Positions 28,600 through 36,532 are shown, counted from the first letter of the stretch. The stretch: DNA of 64,000 nucleotides from Flavobacteriaceae bacterium MAR_2009_75 (GCA_002813285.1 PHTZ01000001.1:3285501-3349500), one strand, 5' to 3'. The notes: generated by a model from the sequence alone, not told the origin. A program made the numbers and translations.

Positions 28600-28878
28600 T
28601 CAATTTTTCTCTCTCTTTTTTGGTCGAGGTGCATTTTCCAACTCTTCCAAGGTCAGGTAGCCATCTTCATCAGTATCTACTTTCGCGAAGTCGTTTTTAA
28701 GTGGACCATTAACTTCTTTTTTTGATAGTTTGCCATCTTCATCCGAATCCATTTTTTTAATAATGTCTTCTGCAGATGGCGGTTCTTTTCTTTCTCTTTC
28801 TTGAGCAGAAACAAAGGAAACGGTCAATAAAGTGAAAGCAACTGTGGCGATTGTGGTTGAAATTGAATTTGTTTTCAT
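28600..28878 (-). CDS. Secreted EF-hand protein
   Basis: A 92-residue protein with a signal peptide (residues 1-25, ending VSAQE) and two EF-hand loops: DSDEDGKLSKKE and DTDEDGYLTLEE, each with the expected acidic ligands, so calcium binding is likely. It is the first gene of the minus-strand operon, divergent from the LytS-type kinase. Its position next to YHYH and SCO genes points to a metal-linked envelope function, not proven. Confidence 0.9.
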   Translation of the reverse strand: MKTNSISTTIATVAFTLLTVSFVSAQERERKEPPSAEDIIKKMDSDEDGKLSKKEVNGPLKNDFAKVDTDEDGYLTLEELENAPRPKKREKN

Positions 28879-28968
28879 GTCTTTTTTATTTTAATATTTC
28901 TTGTTCGACATGGCAAAGATGAGTAGCATTTAAAAGCGAAATGTGTACTTTCAACGGATGGCGGAGTG

Positions 28969-29001
28969 TTTTCGGTGAACGCCCGACTATATTCGGTGAA
29001 C
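28969..29001. promoter_or_regulatory. Direct repeats spaced 21 bp, likely LytTR operator
   Basis: TTCGGTGAAC occurs exactly twice, at 28971-28980 and 28992-29001, a 21-bp period (two helical turns). LytTR-type regulators classically bind direct repeats with this period. A degraded third copy may lie at 28948-28959. The site is between the exported-protein operon and the kinase/LytTR operon and could control both. Confidence 0.6.
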
Positions 29002-29071
29002 CATGGTGATAGTGGGGGTTCGATTGCTGAAATACCGGATCATATGAAAATTATTTGCCTTTATTTGTACC

Positions 29072-30103
29072 ATGAAACAAACGCCTCGCTTTCTCTTTCA
29101 TGTTTTTTTATGGTCTGCCGTTTGGCTTATGGCTTGGCTTATATTAGACGAAAACACAGGGTTTTTAGGTAAAAACCTGCCTTCCTTTTTTATGCAGATT
29201 TTTGTTGTCGGACTACTAATCTATATAACGGCCCCCCGTCTTTTGTTCAAGAAAAAATACGTTTTGTTCGCTGTGGCCTCTATTGCAATTATTACGCTTT
29301 GTTCTCTAATGATTACGGAGCGATTCATGTCTCCTTTCAGTGAATTGCACCCACCACGACCAGGTGGTCCGCCAGGCATGCGCCCGAATGCTCCGCCCCA
29401 AATTTTTATTCAGTTTTTGGTTCTTTCGATTGCCTATATGTTAGCCACTTTTATGGAGACATTTCTTTTTGCCCAGAAGCAAGAAGAGGAGACTATACGA
29501 AACAAAAGTGAAAATTTACAGATGGAGCTTAAGCTCCTCAAATCGCAGATTAACCCTCATTTTTTGTTCAATGCCTTGAATAATATTTATGCCCTTTCAG
29601 TGATAGATTCAAATAAAACACAAGAAAGTATAGGTACCTTATCTGATATGTTGCGATATGTTCTATATGAGTGTGAACAGCCCATGGTCTCTATAGATAA
29701 GGAGGTTGCTTATATCGAAAATTACCTACGGTTATTCTCACTGAAAAGTAGTAAGCCTTTTATGATCAAAACTGACTTTATGGTTGCTGACAAGAATGCT
29801 AGTATTTCTCCCATGATATTTATTCCCTTTGTAGAAAACGCACTAAAGCACGGTAATGTAGACTATGATTTAGATGGTTTTTTGAAAATTAAGTTACATT
29901 CACAAAACCAAAGCATAAATTTTGAAGTCGAGAACAGTATTTCTAAAATCACAGTTCATAAGGATAAGGTGGGAGGTATAGGGCTGGAAAATGTAAAGAA
30001 GAGACTTCAAATACTGTACCCGAATAAACATCGATTGATGATTGAAGAATCAGGGGAAAAGTATGCGGTGAACTTAAGTATAGATTTGAATGGAACCGAT
30101 TAA
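29072..30103 (+). CDS. LytS-type sensor histidine kinase
   Basis: A 343-residue inner-membrane kinase. About four hydrophobic segments lie in residues 8-145, with a proline/glycine-rich loop (HPPRPGGPPGMRPNAPP) between the third and fourth. The His_kinase domain has NPHFLFNALNNIYAL with phospho-acceptor His163. The ATPase part has FIPFVENALKHG and GGIGLENVKKRL. The signal sensed is unknown. Its stop overlaps the regulator start by 14 bases. It is divergent from the EF-hand/YHYH operon across a 193-base spacer with 21-bp-spaced repeats. Confidence 0.94.
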   Translation: MKQTPRFLFHVFLWSAVWLMAWLILDENTGFLGKNLPSFFMQIFVVGLLIYITAPRLLFKKKYVLFAVASIAIITLCSLMITERFMSPFSELHPPRPGGPPGMRPNAPPQIFIQFLVLSIAYMLATFMETFLFAQKQEEETIRNKSENLQMELKLLKSQINPHFLFNALNNIYALSVIDSNKTQESIGTLSDMLRYVLYECEQPMVSIDKEVAYIENYLRLFSLKSSKPFMIKTDFMVADKNASISPMIFIPFVENALKHGNVDYDLDGFLKIKLHSQNQSINFEVENSISKITVHKDKVGGIGLENVKKRLQILYPNKHRLMIEESGEKYAVNLSIDLNGTD

Positions 30104-30779
30104 ATGCATTATTGTAGACGATGAGGAATTGGCCCGCAGCCTAATCAAAAATTATATCGAAAGGCTCGATTTTTTAACGCTAGTTGCAGAACTGGCGAAC
30201 CCATTGGATGCGCTGCCATTACTTAAAAAAAAGGAGGTAGGTCTACTATTTTTAGATATTCAAATGCCGGAAATCAAGGGGACGGATTTTGCTAAACTTG
30301 TACCTAAGAATACACAAATAATTTTTACTACTGCGTATTCAGAATATGCAATTGAGGGTTTTGAGCTTAGTGCCCTAGATTATCTGTTAAAGCCAATTAC
30401 ATTTGAACGTTTTCTAGCAGCAGTTAGTAAAGCAAAGTATATTAAGGAAAAAAATTATGGACAAGAGTCGATTGAAGGTTCAATTACCGTAAAGTCAGGC
30501 TATGATTTACATAAATTGAAGTATGATGATATTCTTTTTGTTGAAAGTGATAGTGAGTATGTTCATTACCATTTAGCAGATAAAAAAATAATGAGTCACC
30601 AGTCTTTGAAAAAGTTGATGGAGGTTTTACCCAATGGGCAATTTATGCGCGTGCACCGTTCCTACATTGTCAACCGCAAACAAGTTACCGCCCTAAAGGG
30701 TAAAGATATTTTTATAGGTAACAACGAGATACCGGTAAGTGCCCAATATTTCGAGGATGTTAAACTCGAGTTGTTCTAA
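30090..30779 (+). CDS. LytTR-family response regulator
   Basis: A 229-residue regulator. The receiver domain (residues 1-115) has the acidic pair in VDDEELA, phospho-acceptor Asp56 in LLFLDIQMPEIKG and Lys in LDYLLKPI. The LytTR DNA-binding domain (about 135-229) has ILFVESDSEYVHYH and FMRVHRSYIVNRKQV. It should act on the direct repeats upstream of its own operon. Its end overlaps the convergent phosphotriesterase-like gene by four bases. Confidence 0.95.
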   Translation: MEPIKCIIVDDEELARSLIKNYIERLDFLTLVAELANPLDALPLLKKKEVGLLFLDIQMPEIKGTDFAKLVPKNTQIIFTTAYSEYAIEGFELSALDYLLKPITFERFLAAVSKAKYIKEKNYGQESIEGSITVKSGYDLHKLKYDDILFVESDSEYVHYHLADKKIMSHQSLKKLMEVLPNGQFMRVHRSYIVNRKQVTALKGKDIFIGNNEIPVSAQYFEDVKLELF

Positions 30780-31783
30780 TTCTTATCTCGAATCAATTTA
30801 ATGGAGGGGAGAAATGCCTTTTGCGGATTTTCTTTGGTAAGCAAATCGATCTCTTTTGGAGTGAAACCAAGAGCTATAAGTTCAGGAATCAGAAATTTTA
30901 CGATGGCATCAAAACTTCGAATGGTACCACCTGCAGGAAATCCGTTACCATCGTGAGAAAGCAACAGTTGGTCAAGTAGCTGTTTTTTCTTGAAATTTTG
31001 AATACGTTGGGCGTAATTCTTATAATTGGTTTCATTAACACCATCCAGAGATATCCAAACTCCTTTTTTAGCGGCATCTAATAACGGCTTGTCTTCTGTG
31101 ACTTTATTGGCGTGCACCCAAATCCAAGCACTAGGGTGTACATCGTTATGTTCTAACAAACGCATTTCTGACTTAGCGGCTTCGATATTTTCACCGGTAT
31201 GTACGGCCAGGGTGAGTCCTGTTTTTAGGTGTGTAAGTACTCCCGCCTCAAACAACTTTAAGTCGATTTCAGATGGATTTCCACTATCAAAAGCCAACTT
31301 AATAAAGCCAGGTCTGATAGATGTGCCTTCGATTCCGTTTTCAAACTCATCGATCCATATATCGGCAATATCTGAAGCCTGTTTCCTGTAGGCCAGTTGA
31401 GGTATATATTTATCATTTGCACCTCCGTAAAAACCGGTATTGGTTATAATGTTGATATCGGTTTGTTCTGAAATTTTCTTTAGCAAGTCAATTCGACGAC
31501 CAAAATAGGCAGTAGTGCAATCAAAAATGGCGTCGACACCTAGTGACTTCAATTGCTTTAGATAGGGTAGAACCTGCTTGAACAATACCTCTTCATCATA
31601 CACTGAAGTTGAATCTTGCGGTTTACCAAAATTCGACATCACATGTTCGTGGGGCAACGAAAAGCCAAGTTCAGAAACTTCAATGGGGCCTCTTACGGTC
31701 TCCATAGTTTCTTGTTGCGAAAAACACGTGGCCCATGGCAAGAACAACAGAATAAATACCCAGAAAAGATTGCTATTATTCAT
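30776..31783 (-). CDS. Exported phosphotriesterase-family metal hydrolase
   Basis: A 335-residue protein with a signal peptide (residues 1-23, ending CFSQQ) and an amidohydrolase-type barrel. Metal-site residues are visible: HEH at 45-47 in SLPHEHVMS, the carbamylated-Lys segment GFIKLAFDSG, His in LAVHTGEN, His in WVHANKV and Asp in LLSHDGNGF. Relatives hydrolyse lactones or phosphotriesters; the true substrate is unknown. It begins three bases after the DUF3050 gene, so the two form one operon. Confidence 0.9.
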   Translation of the reverse strand: MNNSNLFWVFILLFLPWATCFSQQETMETVRGPIEVSELGFSLPHEHVMSNFGKPQDSTSVYDEEVLFKQVLPYLKQLKSLGVDAIFDCTTAYFGRRIDLLKKISEQTDINIITNTGFYGGANDKYIPQLAYRKQASDIADIWIDEFENGIEGTSIRPGFIKLAFDSGNPSEIDLKLFEAGVLTHLKTGLTLAVHTGENIEAAKSEMRLLEHNDVHPSAWIWVHANKVTEDKPLLDAAKKGVWISLDGVNETNYKNYAQRIQNFKKKQLLDQLLLSHDGNGFPAGGTIRSFDAIVKFLIPELIALGFTPKEIDLLTKENPQKAFLPSIKLIRDKN

Positions 31784-31786
31784 GGT

Positions 31787-32578
31787 CTATGCCATTTGTA
31801 CTTCTTTCTTTTTGTCTTCGATTTCGGTAGCGATTTCGTCCCAGAGCGCAATTCTAAACTTAAGCGCATTTTTAGCGGCATCCAAGGCTTCGAACCAGTT
31901 TAATTCACTGGTGCCACATAGCTCTTTTATCATTTCTAATGATAACGGGCCGTGTTCGTCGCCGTCCAATTCAATGTGGCGCTCCAAGTAATAGGTTAGC
32001 TTCGGAAAGCTCTCTTGGTGTTCTTTCGAAGATTGTTGAATAATTTCCAAGAACATATCAGGAATCAAATCTTCCCTTCCAAAGGTAAATGCGGAAGCTA
32101 TTTTGTGAACTTTATTTTCTTTGATAGTCTTGAATGTGAACATCAGAAAATCTTTTTCTGCTTTTTTTAAGTCTGAGGTGTCTATTTTTTCTTCTATGTC
32201 TTCAAGTCCGCCAAGAGAATCAACAAAGTTCAACACCTTTGAGGTGTCGGCGTTTACCTCTTCCATAGCATCCAAATACATTTCAAAATGACTTTTTGGA
32301 ACACCATTTTCATTCACATCGGTTTCTTCACCATGTACAATTTCGTTGATAAAGCGAGCTGTTTTTGCATTACTTGCCGGTTTCCACGGTACACTGGTAC
32401 AGGTCAAATGGTTTTGAAGAGCTTTTAAAAGCGACATAAAATCCCAAACTGGGTAGACATGTTTTTGCATGAATAGACGAACATCATCCATTTCACTTAA
32501 GAGGCCGTATACACGGTGGTCAGTAAGTTGTTGCCTTAGACTTTTAATCTCATTTTCAATTAATGCTATTCCCTCCAT
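31787..32578 (-). CDS. DUF3050 family protein (heme-oxygenase-like fold)
   Basis: A 263-residue cytosolic protein matching DUF3050, with LRQQLTDHRVYGLLSEMDDV at the N-terminus, the FMQKHVYPVWDFMSLLKALQ segment and LERHIELDGDEHGPLSLEM. The family resembles heme-oxygenase-like helical proteins, with conserved acidic and histidine residues that could bind a di-iron centre; no activity is established. It is followed directly by a phosphotriesterase-like gene. Confidence 0.85.
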   Translation of the reverse strand: MEGIALIENEIKSLRQQLTDHRVYGLLSEMDDVRLFMQKHVYPVWDFMSLLKALQNHLTCTSVPWKPASNAKTARFINEIVHGEETDVNENGVPKSHFEMYLDAMEEVNADTSKVLNFVDSLGGLEDIEEKIDTSDLKKAEKDFLMFTFKTIKENKVHKIASAFTFGREDLIPDMFLEIIQQSSKEHQESFPKLTYYLERHIELDGDEHGPLSLEMIKELCGTSELNWFEALDAAKNALKFRIALWDEIATEIEDKKKEVQMA

Positions 32579-32781
32579 ATCAGGTTAATTTAAATAACTA
32601 TTAGCGGTATTTCAGTATTTTTCTTGGTATTACTGGTTTTGTTTGCAATAAATGGGACGGCTCAAAATTAGTGAATTGTGAGCATAAGAACAGCGTATAT
32701 CAGTGTCCATTCCATTGAATTTGTTGATGAAGAAATATAAATTGGTAATGAATGAAGAAATGTAATTTCATCGGTATTTTG
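32579..32781. other. AT-rich spacer without recognisable gene
   Basis: This stretch lies upstream of the DUF3050 gene and downstream of the decayed membrane-protein gene. It should contain the DUF3050 promoter. No coding frame, repeat or folded element was recognised. Confidence 0.4.
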
Positions 32782-33068
32782 TCAGGGTGCACATTTATTT
32801 TTTTTCTGGTCAAAAGACGATTTTACCAAGTGCTTTCTTGTACGGTAAATAGAGATAAGGGCAATGCACGTTCAGACTATATTTGTAAAGAATGAAGGTA
32901 TGGCATTGTAATATAGGCAATTGAAGGCTTTGAGCATGCCACCTATAAGGTTCAGGAAGCTACAGATTTTTGAAAAGTCTTTTGTTTTGTATAGGGTAAG
33001 GGAGTAGGAGACCAGTACCATTATTGATACCGCCCATCCTGAGATATCCAATAAGATTTTAGCATCAT
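32782..33068 (-). pseudogene. Decayed small membrane protein gene (CBU_0592-like)
   Basis: The frame from about 33051 reads LDISGWAVSIMVLVSYSL, then FLNLIGGMLKAFNCLYYNAI, two membrane segments typical of the roughly 80-residue CBU_0592-like family. It stops at a TGA (32872-32874) exactly where relatives usually have tryptophan (NIV-stop, then TCIALISIYR continues to 32784). The in-frame ATG pair at 33068/33065 reaches this frame only if one A is restored in the A-run near 33058. Two lesions make it a likely pseudogene. A shorter functional form from TTG at 33051 cannot be excluded. Confidence 0.6.
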
Positions 33069-33072
33069 AGTC

Positions 33073-33474
33073 TCACTCTTTTTTCTCGTTCAACTTTTGT
33101 ACGATTCTTTCTTTAAAGTCTAATTCTATTATCTGTTGCTCTACTACCCGAAGTTCTTCTAAAAGCGCTGTTTAATGGTTCATCATTTCTTCTAAAGCTG
33201 TGGTGGCAATATTCCAATAGTAATGAAGCTGGGGTAAGTTATCTATCGCTTTCTGAGATAACATTAAAAGATGTTTTCTACTGTCATTCGGGTCTTGCTC
33301 AGATTGCAAGTACCCATTTTTCTTCATTTTCTTTACCAGTTTGATAACCCCAGGGTGGCTAGTCTGTAGTGAATCACCTATTTCTGTAGTAGATAGTTTC
33401 TCTTCTTTTTCAAGAAGTACAAATATCATATGCCAATTGAGTTCAGTATCAATATCGAATTCTTTATAGAATTG
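33073..33474 (-). pseudogene. Decayed MarR-family regulator gene
   Basis: The frame reads QFYKEFDIDTELNWHMIFVL, then the winged helix LSTTEIGDSLQTSHPGVIKL and VKKMKKNGYLQSEQDPNDSR, clearly MarR. A TAA at 33172-33174 interrupts the C-terminal helix, after which the same frame continues LLEELRVVEQQIIELDFKER to a TGA at 33073. The first 40 or so residues of the family are missing: a TAA at 33475-33477 and the end of the methyltransferase gene lie where they should be. An internal ATG at 33429 could give an 85-residue fragment. It would have formed an operon with the decayed membrane-protein gene. Confidence 0.7.
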
Positions 33475-33488
33475 TTACGTTTGCAAAA

Positions 33489-34088
33489 CTATTTTTGGCA
33501 TTTAATTAAATACATAGGTTGGTCTTCTTCAATTTCTAACACTTCGTAAAGACCGGCTTGTTCAAACTCGTTTTCAACGGATTCTTGGTCATAAAAAAAT
33601 AACTGTAGGCCATCAAAAATTTCAAAACGATCTTTGCCGAGAGGCGAACCTTTGCCATAAGTATTAGCTTCTTTGGTAATAGCTGTAAAGACCATAATGC
33701 CACCGCTCGTCAACTGATTATAACAATCTCGAATCAGTTTCTTCCGTTCTTTTTGATTTAGCAAATGAATCAGTGCGAAGCAATAAATACCGTCATACTT
33801 GGTAGTTTCAAAAGGCATGTCGGTGACCGAACCGTGGTGTACCGTCATTGCATCTCCGAAATGCTTATGGTAAAGCTCAATAGCCGTTCGAGAGATTTCA
33901 ATTCCCGTAACTTCGATACCGTTATCTTGAAAAACTTGAGCATTTCTCCCATACCCGAAACCGGGTACCAGTATGTTTTTTATTCCTTTTGCTAGAAACA
34001 GGTCTTTTGTTAGGATTGTGGAATTTGCAGGCTTCATCCCCCACATTTCTTGCTTGTCGTTAAAATTGTCTTCCCAGAATTCGGCCAT
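33489..34088 (-). CDS. Class I SAM-dependent methyltransferase (TehB/TPMT-like)
   Basis: A 199-residue methyltransferase from the ATG at 34088 (MAEFWEDNFNDKQEMWG); a longer TTG start overlaps the upstream gene. The SAM-binding loop is VPGFGYGRNAQVFQ (about 50-63), followed by the acidic VTGIEIS. N-terminal WGMKPA and later FYCFALIHLL-like YDGIYCFALIHLL fit small-molecule thiol or metalloid methyltransferases. It is the last of three genes with a CPYC flavoprotein, suggesting thiol or metalloid chemistry; the substrate is unknown. Confidence 0.85.
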   Translation of the reverse strand: MAEFWEDNFNDKQEMWGMKPANSTILTKDLFLAKGIKNILVPGFGYGRNAQVFQDNGIEVTGIEISRTAIELYHKHFGDAMTVHHGSVTDMPFETTKYDGIYCFALIHLLNQKERKKLIRDCYNQLTSGGIMVFTAITKEANTYGKGSPLGKDRFEIFDGLQLFFYDQESVENEFEQAGLYEVLEIEEDQPMYLIKCQK

Positions 34089-34096
34089 GACATAAT

Positions 34097-34291
34097 TTAT
34101 TTGATACAAATTTTGTCTTCTAAAACCTCACATTGAAGCCCACTCTTTTGGACTAAGGAAATGATTTTCTCAGGGTAAATGGTTGCCGATTCAACTCTTA
34201 GAATGGTGTGACCACAAGGGAAGGGCATGTTGGTTTCGTTCAAATCATAATTTACCTTCAAATTCGGAAAGTGAATACCAAGTAACTTCAA
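34097..34291 (-). CDS. Small HMA-like protein, start uncertain
   Basis: At least 64 residues from a TTG at 34291. The same frame extends upstream to about 34345 (EVFITDIRDECEIKSVLKL), where similar proteins normally begin, but only ATA, ATC or ATT codons are there, no ATG, GTG or TTG. The core (GIHFPNLKVNYDLNE, HTILRVESATIYPEKIISL) resembles small heavy-metal-associated-like ferredoxin folds without a CxxC. It lies between the CPYC flavoprotein and the methyltransferase and is probably translated with them. It may use a rare start or be decaying. Confidence 0.55.
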   Translation of the reverse strand: MKLLGIHFPNLKVNYDLNETNMPFPCGHTILRVESATIYPEKIISLVQKSGLQCEVLEDKICIK

Positions 34292-34341
34292 AACGCTTTT
34301 GATTTCACATTCATCTCTAATATCGGTGATAAATACCTCGA

Positions 34342-35265
34342 TTATATAACTGATATTAGAAATTGTTCTTCTGCTAGTTCTTTATTGACCATGGCTCCGG
34401 CTACGAGTCCGCTATTCACAGCGGTAGCTACAGCGCGTAGTCTGGTAGTACTATCTCCGCAGGCATAAATTCCGTTAACTGTTGTTTTTTGAAATGGGTC
34501 AACGTTCAAGTAGCCCATTTCATCAAGCTCACAACCAAGGGTTGTGGCGACATCACAATGTTGCTCAAAGGGTATACCGGCATATAGGGCATCAAGTTCG
34601 ATGGAACTACCATCTTTAAAAATCACTTGTTCTATATGGCCATCTTTATGTTGGATCTTATCGACCGGTGTCTCGATAATTTGTATGCTATTATGTGCAA
34701 GAGCTTCCATTTGTTCGACACTGTAATCATTTTTTCCCGAAGTGAGCAGGGTAAGGTGGTCCGTTAGGTTATGAACTAACGATGCCAAGTGATAACCATG
34801 CTCACTAGAAGCCATAATAGCAGTTTTTTTATGCTTGAATTCATAGCCGTGGCAATAGGGACAATAAATGACCGAAATTCCCCAGCATTCAGCGAAGCCC
34901 TTGATATTCGGCATCAGGTCCTTGACTCCCGTTGCAAAAATCAACTTTTTAGCTTGGTACTCTTTTCCTAATGAGGTGGTAATAAGAAAATTATTTTCTA
35001 CGTTGTGACCGCTTACGACCCGATCTTCGGTAAATTGTATGCTATCGTACTGCAAGACCTGTGCTTTGGCCTTTTCGGCTATTTCTGCAGGTGGCATTCC
35101 ATCTTGGGTGATAAAGTTATGTGAATATGGCGTCTGCCGATTACAGGGCTGTCCACTGTCGATTATCAGTACCTTGCGCAAAGAACGGCCAAGGGCCATG
35201 GCAGCGGAAAGGCCGGAATAACTTCCTCCGACAATAATTACATCAAAACAATATTGAGTTGTCAT
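34342..35265 (-). CDS. FAD-dependent disulfide oxidoreductase, thioredoxin-reductase-like (CPYC)
   Basis: A 307-residue flavoprotein from the ATG at 35265 (MTTQYCFDVIIVGGSYSGL); a longer frame upstream has no support. FAD-binding GGSYSGLSAAMALGRS, an active CPYC in YCPYCHGYEF, and the FAD C-terminal motif GIYACGDSTTRLR are seen. The central NADPH-binding glycine motif is degenerate (MASSEHGYHLASL), so it resembles GliT/TrxR-like dithiol oxidases more than true thioredoxin reductase. It leads an operon with an HMA-like protein and a methyltransferase and is divergent from a Fur-family gene. Confidence 0.88.
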   Translation of the reverse strand: MTTQYCFDVIIVGGSYSGLSAAMALGRSLRKVLIIDSGQPCNRQTPYSHNFITQDGMPPAEIAEKAKAQVLQYDSIQFTEDRVVSGHNVENNFLITTSLGKEYQAKKLIFATGVKDLMPNIKGFAECWGISVIYCPYCHGYEFKHKKTAIMASSEHGYHLASLVHNLTDHLTLLTSGKNDYSVEQMEALAHNSIQIIETPVDKIQHKDGHIEQVIFKDGSSIELDALYAGIPFEQHCDVATTLGCELDEMGYLNVDPFQKTTVNGIYACGDSTTRLRAVATAVNSGLVAGAMVNKELAEEQFLISVI

Positions 35266-35316
35266 ACGATTGGGCTTAGAAGGTTGAACTTGCACAAATG
35301 TATTAAAAATATTATT

Positions 35317-35335
35317 ATTGCAAACTAGTCGCAAT
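35317..35335. promoter_or_regulatory. Dyad in fur-type/oxidoreductase divergent promoter
   Basis: ATTGC (35317-35321) and GCAAT (35331-35335) form an inverted repeat around nine bases (TTGCAAACTAGTCGCAA core). It lies midway in the 95-base spacer between two divergent genes, one a Fur-family regulator, so it is a candidate operator. Confidence 0.4.
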
Positions 35336-35360
35336 AAAATAGCGAAACTATCGCATTACT

Positions 35361-35738
35361 ATGGAGCGTAGAAACACACAGACTAAACAGGCGGTCTTAG
35401 AAGTCTTGTCCCAATCGGGTAAGGCTCTGAGCAGAGAGGCCATTGAAAAGAAAATCACGACAGCTATCAATCGTGCTACGGTATATCGTGTGTTGAACCG
35501 ATTTTGTGATGATGGGATGCTGCACAGGGTAGTTGCCGATAACGGAAAGCAGTACTTTGCCATTTGTACCAATTGTGAAGATAAGGTATTGGCCGGTCAT
35601 CATTTTCATTTTCGTTGTCTGAGTTGTGAGACCATCGAATGTTTGCCGGTACCTGTTGATTTTTCGCCCCCAAAAGGCTATCAGGTCAGTGGCCTTAATT
35701 GTATGGTGACGGGTACCTGTAGCGATTGTACGATTTAG
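35361..35738 (+). CDS. Fur-family transcriptional regulator
   Basis: A 125-residue Fur-type regulator. The winged-helix DNA-binding half has NTQTKQAVLEVLSQSGKALS and NRATVYRVLNRFCDDGML. The metal-binding half has AGHHFHFRCLSCETIECL and a second pair in TGTCSDCTI, so CxxC pairs for structural zinc and His-rich sensing residues are present. Whether it responds to zinc, iron or peroxide is not clear. It is divergent from the CPYC flavoprotein and followed three bases later by a methyltransferase. Confidence 0.93.
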   Translation: MERRNTQTKQAVLEVLSQSGKALSREAIEKKITTAINRATVYRVLNRFCDDGMLHRVVADNGKQYFAICTNCEDKVLAGHHFHFRCLSCETIECLPVPVDFSPPKGYQVSGLNCMVTGTCSDCTI

Positions 35739-35741
35739 CTT

Positions 35742-36425
35742 ATGAAAGAGAATGAAAAGGCCAATAAAAGAATAAAGGAGCCATGGCCTACCAAAGCGGC
35801 TATGGAGCAAGTGTATAAAAAAAATCTTTGGGGCGGAAAGCCTGATACCTTTTATTCTGGGGAGGGCTCACACCGACCTGAACTCGTGCAACCCTATATC
35901 GATGTGGTAACCACTTTTTTAAATTCTTTTCAGGAACGGATTTCAGTTTGTGATTTGGGTTGTGGTGATTTTAATGTGGGGAAAGAGTTGGTAACGCATG
36001 CACAAAGCTATGTAGCCATGGATATTGTACCGGAACTTATAGCATATAACCAAGAAAAATTCAAGACCGATAATTTAGAATTTCAATGCTTGGATATCGC
36101 TGCAGATGAATTGCCCATTGCCGATTGTGTACTACTTCGGCAAGTACTGCAACATTTATCGAATGCCGAGGTGCAGCGTGTGGTCGATAAACTCCCCAAT
36201 TATAAGTATGTGATTCTTACCGAACATCTACCGGTTGGAGATTTTATACCTAACAAAGATATTATATCGGGACAAGGAATACGCCTTAAAAGGCAGAGCG
36301 GACTAGACCTCTTGGCATCTCCCTTTAATTTGCAAATAAAAGAAAAAAAGGAATTGTTGTCTGTGGATTTAGAGAGGGGCAAAGGGAGGATTGTGACTTG
36401 GTTGTATAGCAGTTTTAATCTATAA
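35742..36425 (+). CDS. Class I SAM-dependent methyltransferase
   Basis: A 227-residue protein with the SAM-binding motif CDLGCGDFNVGKELV (about 66-80), the acidic VAMDIVPEL and the post-motif LLRQVLQHLSNAEV. The N-terminus contains LWGGKPDTFYSGEGSHRP. It starts three bases after the Fur-family gene, so they share a transcript. The substrate is not known; pairing with a Fur regulator suggests metal- or redox-linked expression. Confidence 0.85.
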   Translation: MKENEKANKRIKEPWPTKAAMEQVYKKNLWGGKPDTFYSGEGSHRPELVQPYIDVVTTFLNSFQERISVCDLGCGDFNVGKELVTHAQSYVAMDIVPELIAYNQEKFKTDNLEFQCLDIAADELPIADCVLLRQVLQHLSNAEVQRVVDKLPNYKYVILTEHLPVGDFIPNKDIISGQGIRLKRQSGLDLLASPFNLQIKEKKELLSVDLERGKGRIVTWLYSSFNL

Positions 36426-36532
36426 GTCATTAATTGCATCTACAGACGTAACCCAGTTGAATGGTAATAAGAATACTCTGTTTAGCGGCTGATATTTGTT
36501 CTTAAGACAAAGAGAATTACTTAAAGAAAATT

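Noticed and set aside
31578-31991. Plus-strand frame of 137 codons across the phosphotriesterase-DUF3050 junction
   Set aside because: It runs antisense to two well-supported genes and has a serine-rich, low-information translation.
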